The notes beneath the pieces were generated by a model. It was not told where the DNA came from, ran no database searches, and saw nothing but the letters and a program-made list of their open reading frames with translations. Both the position numbers and the translations under genes were made by a program. Below are positions 33,389 to 44,869 of a stretch of 64,000 nt of DNA, piece by piece. The stretch's first letter is position 1. The number at the start of each line of letters is the position of its first letter. The stretch comes from Kingdonia uniflora. Its lineage: Eukaryota > Streptophyta > Magnoliopsida > Ranunculales > Circaeasteraceae. The stretch covers positions 599,939 through 663,938 of the forward strand of contig JACGCM010002194.1 in assembly GCA_014058105.1 (NCBI GenBank), read 5' to 3'.

Positions 33389-34093
33389 CTAAGCTTCTGT
33401 GTCAGTATTCTCATCGAATGTACCCATGCACATAGACTGAACATGAGCATTGGTGTCAAAATCTAGACCTTCATAGACAGTTCGAACTATATCAATCAAT
33501 TGAATCCCGTGATGTGGGAATCCTTGCTCTAAGACCCTAAACCTGTGTAGGTAGTCATATAATGACTCTCCTCGGTTTTGCGTGAAGCTATAGATACTCT
33601 GTCGTATCTTAGCAGTTCTATGGTTAGCGAAATATTGTTTCAAAAATTCCTTAACGAGTTGTTCAAACGTGTTTACAGAGTTCTCCTCAAGAGTGTACAA
33701 CCAATAGCATGCGTTTCCCATAAGCGAGAAAGGGAACACACACAATTTTAGAGAATCCTCTGTAATACATTCAAAGTTTAAAATAAGCATATGATCCCTA
33801 AAGTTCCTAAGATGGTTATGCGGGTTTTCAGTGGGACTACCATGAAATTTGGAAAGCATAGAGAAGAATCCTGGTTTTAACTCAAAGTTTCCTACATTTC
33901 TAGGAATTACAATACACGAAGGTTTACTCACAATTGTAGGATGCATTCGAGTGCGGAGAGTGACAGCAGATTCTAAGCCGTTCCTACCAATAGCAGGTTC
34001 GGGACCATTAATCCCATTAGTCCCACTCATATTAATTCTAGCAGCGTTCTTAGTCCGAGTTTGGATGTTACCCCAATTTAACATATAACTCAA
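33389..34093 (-). pseudogene. Gag core of element E
   Basis: A 234-codon frame starting MSYMLNWGN contains the retrotransposon gag domain: FELKPGFFSMLSKFHGSPTE, NPHNHLRNFRDHMLIL, KLCVFPFSLMGNACYWLYTL, TFEQLVKEFLKQYF and SIYSFTQNRGESLYDYLHRF. The start is placed at the first Met after the leader. Gag assembles the RNA-packaging particle. The frame ends at a stop before the nucleocapsid part. Confidence 0.88.
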
Positions 34094-36716
34094 TCAATAT
34101 ATGTAAACATACTAAAGGACCTAAGAATGATGCAAGCACTCAAGAGAGTTTTACTAGTTTCTTTTTAAGTTAAGTTGTGAACCCAGTCTCAGGATTCAAT
34201 GTTCCTACTCCTGACAGTAGATCGATTCGTACTTGAGTTGTTTTTACTCGCTTTGGGGATAGTTCGCATGCTGTCTAGTCACCTAGATGAACCTGTCCTG
34301 GAAGGCGGGGTGAATCGCTTAGAGTCACCTATCCACACTAACTATGTCAGGGAACGTATGTCCTCTAGCAAACATAACCACTTATCAGGTTTTCCTATTG
34401 AGCGTGTTACTTCAGGTCCGAGCGAAGCCTTTTGATTAACTATGTTTTTTATGGTTTCTTATCTGAAAATCTTTTAAAGCGGTCGGGACTGTCGATACCG
34501 AAAAAGATTAAAAACTGGGTGATGAATTCCCAGAGTCCTAATGCGTGGCCATGCACAGGTGATGAAAGCTCATTTTGGTTTACCCTTATCAAGGCGTTGT
34601 TGCAAAAATTAAACATTTGATCAATCAAACAATAGTTACACACAATGTACCACTACAGGGAGGGTGCGGTAAAAAGATGATTACCTACAGGGCAGCTTTT
34701 TAGGGGCACGTTTGGTTACCCTGGTGAAACCGTTGGGAAGGCCCACTCAGGATCGTTTGCGAAGTATGAGTTGAAACGATTTCCTTCCTGAGTAGGGGTT
34801 CCGAAGCTGTACCGGCAGTAGAGTACAATTTCCTCACCTTATAAAACGACACTTATTAAACTTTGCACAAACATTTTCTCAATCCTTACAATACTAAAAA
34901 TACATAAAAAAAAAATTAAACAACTAGAATTCTTCTTGGCTTTGTCATTTTTCTATGATGTTGGCTTTGTCTTTCAATAACTTGAAACATTACTTATGTA
35001 TGTCTGTGCTCATGAACCAAGTATGTAGCATAAATGCTACCCAACTGTCTAGATCGAGCAATTGATACTGTCGTTCCCACAAGAAGAATACATATATAGA
35101 GCTTTTGAACAATAGTTGTTTGACAAGACTTGTTCTTCGTAAGAACAAGATCTATGATACTTGGTGGATATGAATAGAGTTATACAAAAGAAACTGTATG
35201 GCGACGAAGATGACAATAACAACCTCTGATTAAATACCAAAACACAATTCAAACTTTAACTCAATTTTAATAAAAATAATCAAAAACAGAAACCCAGTAA
35301 CAAAATAAAATCTGTAACAGCAGAGTAAACAAAGCAAACTACTGTAGCAGAGAGTAAACAAAATAAACTACTGTAGCAAAGAGTAAACAAAGTAAAAACC
35401 TAGAGATTGTGATACAATTTACCCTTGTCACAAGCATAATTAGAATCACAGTTACCAAGCTTTAAAGATTCAACTATAATTTGGGAGGCAATTCAACAGC
35501 TGAACCCAAATCAATGACCACCTGCAAAATCCTAATCACAAACCCACAGTCCAATAATCAACAAACAAAAACCAATTACCACCTGTAAACTTCAATCACA
35601 GCACTAACCACACCAGCAATACTTAATGCTCAACAGTACTCAACATTCAAAGCTCAATAAATAAGCGATTCAAACAAACCAAAGCTTCTAAAGGAAATCT
35701 CAAACCACACACTAACCCCAAGTACTAACCTCACCATCAGAGGTGATTAAAACTGAGAATTCTACAGGTTTGAAACAGCTTAGAGTCCTCTTTACAAGTG
35801 ATTCAAAATCAACTGAAGGAGAATCAAATCCAATCTGCAAGAAAACCAGCAATGAAATCCAACAAGACAATCAAAAATCCAGAAACCCACTTATCAATCA
35901 AACTCAGAAATCGGTAATGGGATTGGAACCTATAACATTCCAATACAATTTCTAATGCATCGCAAACAATAAACCTCAAAACAGGAAACCAACTTTGCAG
36001 CCATAAGAAATCAATCAATCCAAAAGTAAGCCAATCTTATTAGAAGAGAAGCATAAATTGTAAAATTAATTAACATCAATTGCAAGCTTGAATCAGGAAA
36101 GCCAAATTCAAATGAGTTATTGGATGAAGAAATTTCATACCCCAACAACCAGAAACCTAACCCTACTTTAAAAGTCAGATTAATCACCACTACTGAAGTC
36201 CAAAGTTGTAATTTTTATGGCAAAAGATATCAAATCCATTATTGATGAGGGGGAAAGCATCAAAGAAATTCAAACCTTAACTCTAAATTAGAAATAAGAG
36301 GAATTGTAAAAATCAGGAATTGTGAGCATGAATGTTTGCAGAAATTGGGAATTGTACAAAATCAGGAACCACAAACACCAAATTAGAAACATTGACAAAA
36401 ACCCTGACTTGATTGTTAAAAACCTCAACTCAAGATTTCAGGGATATTCATGGAGAAAGATCGATGGAGTATTCATCAATTTAAGGGAGGAGAGGAAAGG
36501 TGAAGCTGCGGTTTTTAGTGGCGTGAGTTATGACTTTTATGATTGATGAGTTGAAATAAATAAACAAACAAATAAAACAACACGCCTGACAAACAACAAA
36601 TAAAACAAATACAACAACAGAGAAGAAAAAATCAATACTTACGAATATAAAATGAAAAACTCGTCAAAGGGAACATTAATTTAGTAATAGAGACACGATT
36701 TTGTAAATCGATTGCA
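34094..36716 (-). other. Long leader of element E between PBS and gag
   Basis: About 2.6 kb without a supported coding region; the longest ORFs on either strand are under 80 codons and unlike known proteins. 34660-34820 is noticeably more GC-rich and could hold packaging structure. Long leaders occur in Athila elements. An imperfect 30-40 bp repetition (GTAACAGCAGAGTAAACAAA-like) occurs at 35310-35400. Confidence 0.6.
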
Positions 36717-36734
36717 TCTCCGACAACGGTGCCA
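36717..36734 (-). other. PBS of element E, Asp-tRNA type
   Basis: The minus strand reads TGGCACCGTTGTCGGAGA two bases after the LTR end. This is the Athila-type PBS (consensus TGGCGCCGTTGCCGGGGA) with several transitions. Confidence 0.88.
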
Positions 36735-36736
36735 TT

Positions 36737-37237
36737 TGATAATCCGTATCAAATCGGGTGTTGAAACATAGGTTAGGCTTTCGTCTCAGGGATGCATAGA
36801 TCAAAATCATGAATTCTTATATCAAATTGGGTAATAAAAAGTAAGAAAAGGCTTTCATTAATTGGAATAAACTTACATTGAATGAAAAATAATAAAAGCT
36901 ACGAGAGCAAAAAGATAAGAAGAGTTCTCTTCTTTTCTACCTCTAACTTTATAAACAAACAAAGACTCCCCCAACTCTCAACAACTCTAATTTTGTAGAG
37001 ATATTTCAGCCAGGTTTTGACTACCAAGTCCAACAACTCTTGACACCTTATCTTCACTAGGACATCTCCAGCAGCATCTTTAGCTTGTAAAAGTTGGGCT
37101 TTCAGGCCGGGCTTGGTTGCAATTATCTTATTACCTTCAATAGTCAAACATACTTCAATTAAGCTCAGTGAAACATAAAATAAGGTCCTAGATAATATAA
37201 ATTGAAGGACAAAAATAGACATTTTTCATACCTATCA
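36737..37237 (-). repeat. 5' LTR of element E
   Basis: This 501-bp LTR (TGATAATCCG...ACCTATCA) is the partner of 16429-16932. A TATA-like TTTATAAAG on the minus strand lies near 36947-36956. Confidence 0.93.
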
Positions 37238-37242
37238 CCCAT

Positions 37243-39439
37243 CAGCTATAAATTTGGTTTCCTACCATAACACATGATAATGTACTGGGAAAATTACGCC
37301 TTCTACATGCCTTAAGGTCGAAAACTATTTTGATGAATTACAAGGCAACATAGATGCAAAAAAAGTAAAAAATTAACTTGAAACTGAAAAGACTTTGGTG
37401 TTGTATAGTCATTCCATACTATTTTATAATTTAGTTTACACTTGTAATCATCTATTATGTTTCTTTTTAGAGTTAACAGCTTGTAATCATCTATTCTTGT
37501 GCTTGTGGAAATGTGGTCCACTTCTATTTAGTACTTTATACTTTATTCAAGCAGGAAATAAAATATAAATAAAAATGAAAGAACTTTTGAACTATTAGCT
37601 GAAATTCTATAGAGGATAGAACTGATCTTTTGCGATATCTCCAAGATTTTTCAAATGATACACACATAAATAATTCTAAATCTGGAAAAAGAATCATTAT
37701 TCATATATAATATGTAAAAACTATGTATTGCTAGGTAAACCAAAGCACCCATTTCACAGGTTTACCAAGGTGGAGTTTCAAAGGCATATTTTTGAAGTAG
37801 AATGTCTACTATATATGGAGTTGGGTGACAGAGTTATTTATGGTATAGATAGGTATAAAGGGATGGTAAGTGTTAAACATGATGTAACCCCTATTACTAC
37901 AAATTAGTAAATGCTTATGTTCTTGAGAACTACATTAAAAATAATACGAAGACTATCAAACCTCAAAAATGGCTTAAAGAGATATTTGATCTATGAAGTG
38001 GAACTCACCTGGTCAGGATCCACAATTTTGATAACTCTATCTTCTATTTTTGGGATCACAACTTGAGACGATCTTCCACTCATGAGATTCTAAAGCTAAA
38101 ATATTTACTTCAAATGCATCTTGCCTTCTAAATCATCCAACTTTTCGTCGATAAACTCCATAATAGCAACAACTTGTTCTTGAGTTGCAAGAAATTAAAA
38201 AAAAACACTAAATAGCTAGCCTCAACCACCAAAACTAGCATTTAAAGGCATAAAGAATACCTAATTTGTATTAAAATCTTTCAAAAAAAGGTTTATAACT
38301 CACTTTGAATGCTGACTTTAAAGTGATTTGAACTCTATCAACCATGAGCCATTGAGGGTTTTGACAAAGATCGGCAAATGGTATCAAGAAAGAATAAAAA
38401 TCAGTGATAATCATTACAAGTATAGGCTTGTAGCACAAAAATATCTACTGAACAAAAATAGATATGGAAAAAAAGGACTAGCCTCACAGTTATCTCTTAC
38501 AAAATAACTAAGAAGAACTATAAACAAAAGCAATATTGGAAAATTTAAAGACCAATAACCTATAAAAAACTCAACATCGGATACATAATTTAAAGACGAA
38601 GAACATAATGAAATTAATTAATAGCAATGTCACATGCCATCAAGTAAATTTGCAAGAGTAAGAAATTTTATAAATATCAATTTGAGAATCCTTGGTGAAT
38701 ACTTGTTAAATGAAAAAAACTTTATCTTTCCATTGTGAATTGTGCCCCTATTAATATAGATTCCCTGACCTCTTACATAAAAATTTCAAATTATCATCTA
38801 TTGCAAAAAGCTTCATATTCCACTATTATATTTGTACTATTATAGTGACCAGATAAAATTTAGAGATTAGAAGTGTAATTTTGAGCAATAAAAATTTATC
38901 TAAGTTACAGAAAAAAGAGATGTTAAATTCACACCTAAAAAGTCAACAATCGGCCCAAACCACATTAATCCGCAATGTACTCAATAAGGACATGATGATT
39001 AAACTTAAAAAAGTTATCCAAAAACTGGATTTCATCAATCTCTGTAAGACCACAACTTATAGCAAATCAACACAGGAAACACCATCATGAATCCCCCTTA
39101 ATTTATGCTAATTTCATCGAGGGGAAAAAGATCTTCTTTATAATTATCAACTAGAAGAAGATGTGATCGAACAATTTCTCATCAAAATATTAGAGCCTGA
39201 AAAGATTGTGGGGAACGATAACTGAAATGTGGAGAATTAGAGATCATTGTAGCTAAGAGAGAGAGAAAGAGAGAAAGACCTGATCAAACAATATTTGAAA
39301 ATCGCCAGCAACAAGTAACATTATGGATGCCCAGGTGAAAGACAGGAAAAATGATGGTGAGGTTTAGGGAGAGTGGGTTAGATAAGTTGAAGGAGTTGGT
39401 TAGAGTCATGGTAGATTTTCCTTGTAGGAGATTTTGGAG
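37243..39439 (-). pseudogene. Eroded exons of an unrecognised gene
   Basis: On the minus strand, coding-like blocks with splice-like ends appear in order. FLIPFADLCQNPQWLMVDRV...LKSAFK (about 38400-38305) is followed by GTGAGT. Then comes QEQVVAIMEFIDEKLDDLEG...MHLK (38195-38110). Last is SGRSSQVVIPKIEDRVIKIV...DPDQ (38090-38010), followed by GTGAGT. I do not recognise the family. Before element E inserted, these blocks lay next to the PQT3-like fragment at 15846-16423, but they do not match the PQT3 domain order, so they may be a separate gene or captured fragments. The remainder (37243-38000 and 38410-39439) is AT-rich with nothing supported. Confidence 0.4.
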
Positions 39440-40029
39440 TAAATTTTATTTTGCGGTTCCCTAAGAGCATCCATACCAGTAGGGTGGGTGAATTTGCCCA
39501 AAACCAAGGTGAATCCAATCCACCCCAAATCCGCCCACAACAGTTCAATTTTAAGATCAAGGTGAATTCACTTCGCGCAGCTTAGAACCGCGCGTAAAAA
39601 TCAACGCTCAGGATTCAGCCACGTGTTTTAATCTCAAGCGTTTATACATGCAGCGCAGTTCTAAGCCGTGCGTTGTGAGGACCAATAAGGAATTGCCACG
39701 TAATTTATTTATTTTTGTTAATTAGCCGAGTAGTTCAGTACCGCGCGGCAACTCCCTGCAAGTTTTAGGCATAAGCTTTGGTTAATTTGCTCAAGTGTTA
39801 CTTCAAGTTAAGGCATAACGCACTCCAAGGCATACCCAAGGCATACCCAACCCTTACTCCACAAGTTTCCCAACCCAACCAATTTCCTCAGTCATTGTCG
39901 CTGTTATTCACTTAAAAATATCTGGAGAGTCTAGTTTGCGACCGAGGTATAATTTTTCCAAAACTAAACGTAACGTAAACGCCGAAGTAAAATAAAAGGG
40001 GAACGAATTAGTAACAAATATTTGGCCGT
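39440..40029. other. Intergenic; possible small DNA-transposon remnant
   Basis: From 39463, AGAGCATCCATACCAG followed by GGGTGGGTGAATTTG resembles the start of some plant miniature elements, but no matching inverted end or TSD was confirmed. 39820-39860 contains CAAGGCATACCCAAGGCATA, a short direct repeat. The stretch has a higher GC content (39570-39760) than its surroundings and contains no gene. Confidence 0.3.
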
Positions 40030-40517
40030 TACAATTGGCGTTGAACAACGATCCCTCCCCAACACTCGAAGAGTTGAACCGAGTAGATATCATTCCGGAC
40101 GGCTGGGTTCATATTTTTGTTGGATCAGAGGAAATACCGGAAAGTTTTGTATAAATTTTAAGTGTTATTAACATATATTGCAATGTGCTCGATGAAATTT
40201 CCGAATGAAAGTCTAGCGTGTTAATGTGTTTTTTTGTCAGAACCGTGATGAAATAAGTGTAGGAGATCATTAGATAAGGTACTGAAGTGGTTCAAATGGA
40301 TTGTCGTGTACCCGACGCTGAAGAAGTTGGTCAACGATTTGGGTTTTGAGGAGTTTTTCTCGATTATGACATGAAACTCTGATAACCGTCTCATTCATGT
40401 TCTTGTGAAATACTGGTGGCCTTCCACCCGTACCTTTCACTTTCCTTGCGGGGAACTGGTTTTCACACCGTTAGACTTCGTCAACTACGAAATTGTTGAA
40501 TCAACAATCTCCCAAAG
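40030..40517 (+). pseudogene. Plant mobile domain (PMD)-type gene fragment
   Basis: A first block (40033-40148) reads PSPTLEELNRVDIIPDGWVH and SEEIPESF and is followed by GTATAA. After TTTTTTTGTCAG at 40240, a second block (about 40272-40517) reads VLKWFKWIVVYPTLKKLVND, GFEEFFSIM, then after a stop IHVLVKYWWPSTRTFHFPCG and ELVFTPLDFVNYEIV, ending at CAAAG before GTAAAC. 'W.P...TFH.P.GE...T..D' is the signature of the PMD/aminotransferase-like plant mobile domain, found in MAIN/MAIL proteins and in many transposons. The rest of the domain is not seen. It may belong to a transposon or to a host relative. Confidence 0.55.
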
Positions 40518-41250
40518 GTAAACTATATTCCTCCTTTTTTAATAGTATTTAGATAAGGATTTAAATCTATGATGAGAATTTAGCGAAGCCTGTACCCTGA
40601 TTGATAAATGCGATGTAAGTCTTTAGTGCTAATATTGAGGTTATGGAGTTCTAGTATTTTTAAACTTGATTTTATTATTGGGGTTTAGATAAGTTTGTCA
40701 AAGTTATAGTTTTTACTGCTAATATTGAGGTTTTGGGTTCTAGTATTTATTCAAAGTGGAAGGTTTTGCTAAATTTTAGATCTTAATGTTAATATTGAGG
40801 TTAGGTGGCTCTAGTATCTATTCAAAGTTGAAGGTTTTGCTGGGTTTTGATAAACATAGACTGGGTATCTAATTTTTAGTGCTAATATTGAGTGTAAAGG
40901 GTTTCAGGACATTGTGATGCAATATTGATTAATTATCAAGTTAACATTGTGATGCAAATATTGTTGTGTAAAATCTGTAAAAGGATTTGGTGATGATTGA
41001 ATTTAATATGCTCTAAACTTCAATTATATATTACTAAAAAGGAACTTCTTGCCATGTATAACTACCCTAATATGTTATAATCTTATTGGATTTAATTGTA
41101 TATAATATTGTTGTGTATAACTGCTCTAATATGCTCTAAATTTGAACTATATATTATTAAAAAGGAACTTCATGCAATGTATACTTGCCCTAATCTACTC
41201 TAATCTTCGGTGATGATTGAATCTAATATTGTTATGTATAACTTCTCTAA
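40518..41250. repeat. AT-rich region with two diverged tandem repeat families
   Basis: GCTAATATTGAGG or its variants recur at 40628, 40718, 40788 and 40881, each followed by related text (TCTAGTATTTATTCAAAG, AAGGTTTTGCT), giving units of about 70-95 bp. A second pair with a spacing of about 122 bp starts near 41009 and 41131 (ATGCTCTAAA...AAAAAGGAACTTC). No coding is seen. Confidence 0.65.
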
Positions 41251-42189
41251 TCAGCTCAAACCATTGCACAATAATTTCTTGCAATCAAAGGCAATGTTTT
41301 AGTACCTGATTCGATTATTGTTGCGAAAAGGGCTTATATTACTAAAAAGAATTTTACTACTGAAGAAATTGTAAGGAGAAAACAAGAGAAAAATGCCAAA
41401 TCACAGACATAATATGCTTCTAGACTTTACACCCAAAAATTATCCTTAATATTTAATTTCTCAATCCCAGGTAATACATTAATTTGCTTACCAAAACGGT
41501 CTTTTTAAATATCAAATGAATGTATTTTTTTATTTATGAATTCGATTAATAACACAAGAAATTGGTTATCACATAGGTTTTATTCAAGCAAATAAGAAAC
41601 AGCTACAAAATGGGAATGATATGGCTAGAGCTATTAATCATATTGGGACAGGTCAAGCAATTGCTGCAAAAAATTCAATAAACAATGTCAAGAAAGATGC
41701 TAGAATGTGCGATCTATATGAAATTCATACCACGAACATTTGTCCTATTGCTTCAAACAATTTAAGTAAATTTTAATCTTCTATTGCTGCTCCCGTATAT
41801 CATTCGGGTACGTCATTCACTTCGCTTCATGGTATTATTGATAACAATATTCTTGTTAGGTCTCAAATTATATCTAATTTAAATTTTGAACATATAAATG
41901 AACAATTTAATGCGGTTAATAACCCAAGCATCAAACATGGACACCCAAATGATAACTTCACTCATAATTCATCTCCCCAAAAAAGATTAAAAAGTAGTTA
42001 CTACTAATTAAAAACAGTTGTTAATCCAACATTATCAAATGGGTGCATACAACAAGCTTTGCCCATAAATATAAATCAATTGCATTCGTACGAAATTGCG
42101 ATTCCAACGATTTAGATCAAGCCCACACAACTGGTAGTTAAAAAAAACCTTCATATAATATTGCACAAAATTATATTGATAACACAAAA
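41251..42189 (+). other. Probable 5' part of the Helitron, no domain resolved
   Basis: AT-rich with broken short frames. By position it precedes the Helitron N-terminal domain. The Helitron 5' terminus (TC...) could not be located. Confidence 0.35.
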
Positions 42190-43060
42190 TTTAAACGAGA
42201 TAAGCTCCCTCCAAAAAGGCAATGCCAACATTACAAAGCTTACTTATTCACGAAAGAAACAATAAATTTATGGTGCAAAATGGTATAGTAAAATTGAATC
42301 TTCCACCGGTACCCAAATGATCTCTTAGAATTATTCAAAGATCAAACAGCAGGAAAAGATTTTAGGCTAAACATACGTAGTTATAACCATGCATTTCAAT
42401 GCACCTCAATTGGTGTCACTTTCGACAAGGAAATGACTAATTCTAAAAAGGGAGTCTACACATTTCAAGCCCATGGGTCTATATATCATCGTACTGGAAG
42501 CTTTCTACCCAAATAAAAGGTAAGTCCCGATTCTTATAACTATATTTCTACGACCCTGCAACAGCACTTAAAAATAGGCTTCTAGAGAAAGATACTTTAC
42601 ATGTCAAAACTTTCCTTAAATTAACAAAAATCATAAAGCACACTAATGCATTCATTAAATAATTTAAAAAACTTGCAAAAAAAAGAACCTAAATGATTAC
42701 AAAATTGAAATTAAACAAAGACCAGACAATGCACCCCAATATGTCCTTCGAACATCTGATGATGTTGTAACTATTATTATGGGTAGAGATAATTTGACAG
42801 TAAGAAGGAATATCTTAATTTATCCAAGGAAAAAAAATTATATCAAATAAATATCAGGATTCTACGATCCCCTGCAATATCCTATCTTACTCCCTCATGG
42901 AACATACTGGTGGGATCCACGAAATAATTTCTTAAGTGGGAAAAGAATCTCATTCTGTGCTTATTATTGTTATATATTACATGTTCGCCCTGCATATGAA
43001 TCATTAATTCATTAGGGCGGGCGATTGTTTTAACAATACATTGTAGACCAGTTTGTTAAA
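42190..43060 (+). pseudogene. Helitron-like N-terminal domain (broken)
   Basis: The plus strand reads, across several frames: CQHYKAYLFTKETINLW (near 42220), LELFKDQTAGKDFRLNIRSY, NHAFQCTSIGVTFDKEMTNS, KKGVYTFQAHGSIYHRTGSF (42330-42510), RPDNAPQYVLRTSDDVVTII (42720-42780) and DPLQYPILLPHGTYWW (42870-42920). This is the order of the Helitron-like N domain found in plant Rep/helicase proteins, upstream of the Rep endonuclease. Stops are frequent. Confidence 0.85.
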
Positions 43061-43960
43061 GTGCAAAGTAACAATCTAAGGTACATAAAGAAAAATCAAG
43101 ATAAAATACGTGTTGATCTATATCAGGGTCTACATGATGCTCTTATTAATGGAGAGGAAAAAGGAAAAGACATGGGCAACAAAGTTATACTTCCTGCTTC
43201 TTTTAATGGTAGCCCTCGCAATATGCATATGAGATATCAAGATGTAATGGCATTATTCCAAAAATATGGAAGACCTAATTTATTCAGAACAATGACCTGG
43301 AACCCACTTTGGCCTGATATAGCTAACAATTTAGAAGTAGGACAAGAAGCTCAAGATCGACCAGATTTAGTTGTGCGGGTTTTTAATGCTAAATTTGGGC
43401 GACTAAAATAAGACATAATTAAAAAAATTATATTAGGAGAGGTTCTAGCATATGTCTATATAGTTAAATTTCAAAAACGTGGATTGTCACATGCCCATAT
43501 GATTACAATTTTGCATCCAAAGGATCGCCTTAGAATCCCAAACGAATATGATAAATAGGTTCGTGCAGAATTTCCCGACAAATCCAAAGAACCTGAACTC
43601 TATGAATTAGTAAAAAAGCATATGATTCATGGACCCTGTGGCAAATACAATTCATCACTTCCATGTATCAAAGATGGCAAATTCCAAAAGGGATTTCCAA
43701 AAGACTTTGTCGATGAAACTATTCAAGAAAAGGATTGTTACCCTATTTATAGAAGGCAAGATAATGGTGTTAAGGTACAAGTTGATCTATTTGGTAATAA
43801 AATGGTTGATAACAGCTGGGTAGTTTCATATAATGATATAATGGGATGTTGCTTAAGAAGTATGATTGTCATATTAATGTCGAAGTATGTATGTAACACT
43901 CTTAAATGCGTAAAGTATCTATATAAATACATTTATAAGGGATTAGACCGAAAATCGTAT
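43061..43960 (+). pseudogene. Helitron Rep (HUH) endonuclease region
   Basis: Visible are LPASFNGSPRNMHMRYQDVM, GRPNLFRTMTWNPLWPDI and, after a stop, the HUH motif KRGLSHAHMITIL (about 43474-43512). These are followed by HMIHGPCGKYN and GFPKDFVDETIQEKDCYPIY, then the tyrosine region YLYKYIYKG (about 43913-43945). The Rep domain nicks and rejoins DNA during rolling-circle-like transposition, using two histidines and one or two tyrosines. The His-Ala-His pair and the terminal tyrosines are present. In-frame stops at 43408, 43556 and 43961 split the gene. Confidence 0.9.
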
Positions 43961-44815
43961 TGAGGTTAATCAACAAGTTGAAGTAGACGAAGTCAAGCAA
44001 TTTAAAGATGCTAGATGGATATCGCCACCCGGAGCTACTTGGAGACTATTTGTTTTCCAATGAGTAAAATGTATCCCAGTGTAGAGCGTTTATAGTTATA
44101 TCTACCAGGCCAACAACAAATCACTTACCTTGACTTTTAAAATATTAAGGACATTATTGAAGATAGTAGAAATACTATGACAATGTTAACTAAATTTTTT
44201 ACATTGAATTTCGAAGACACTTATGCTAGGCAATTCTTTTACCGAGAAATACCCTAACATTATTCCTGGGTTAAAAAATAATGTTATTCGAAATGGCACA
44301 GTAATAATAGGAAATGCATAGGCAGAGTCAACACTGCTTCACCGAGTGATGGAGAACGTTTTTATTTAAGACTTCTTTTACTGCATGTTAGGGAGCCAAG
44401 ATAATTTGATGACCTAATGAATGTTGAGGGTATACAGTATAGATCTTTCAAATGAATAGAAGAGGCTTTAGGTTTGCTAGAGAACGACAAAAGCATTAAA
44501 GAATGTTTAAAGGAAGCAACATTGATAAATATGGCTACTGCATTGAGGAAGTTATTTGTTTCCCTACTGGTATTTTGTCATCCTTCAAGGGTTGATGATT
44601 TATGGCAAGAATTTAAAATTCCCATGGCAAAAGATTATCGTAAGTCATTCCCTAGTTTTATTGATGCAAGAATTGAGGATAAACTATTAAGAGAACTAAA
44701 TGATTTATATGATGAACATCATAAGAAAATATCTGACTATGGATTACCAGAGCTCAATCAAAATTACAACACTAAAGGCATGTGCAGTTTATTTAGAGAT
44801 GAATAAGAAATTCCC
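43961..44815 (+). pseudogene. Helitron protein, region between Rep and helicase
   Basis: Broken frames give DEVKQFKDARWISPPGATWR and LFVF, GERFYLRLLLLHVR, and RVDDLWQEFKIPMAKDYRK (44584-44650), all standard words of plant Helitron proteins between the Rep and helicase domains. The open frame 44474-44806 is the longest intact stretch. Confidence 0.82.
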
Positions 44816-44869
44816 ACACCAAAATTTGATTTATCGCCCAAATTTCTTTTAAACAAAGAACAATAATAT

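Larger units (their letters stand above)
16429..37237 (-). mobile_element. Athila-type Ty3 retrotransposon (element E) with two nested insertions
   Basis: Both LTRs are present (16429-16932 and 36737-37237), each beginning TGATA and ending TATCA, and each flanked on its outer side by CCCAT (16424-16428 and 37238-37242), a clean 5-bp TSD. The PBS sits beside the right LTR and a purine tract beside the left one, so the element is transcribed on the minus strand. The internal order gag, protease, RT, RNase H, integrase is Ty3-type. RT wording and the Asp-tRNA-type PBS point to the Athila lineage. Without the nested 10.4 kb insertion it would be about 10.4 kb. Stops break gag-pol, so it is not autonomous now. 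Confidence 0.93.
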
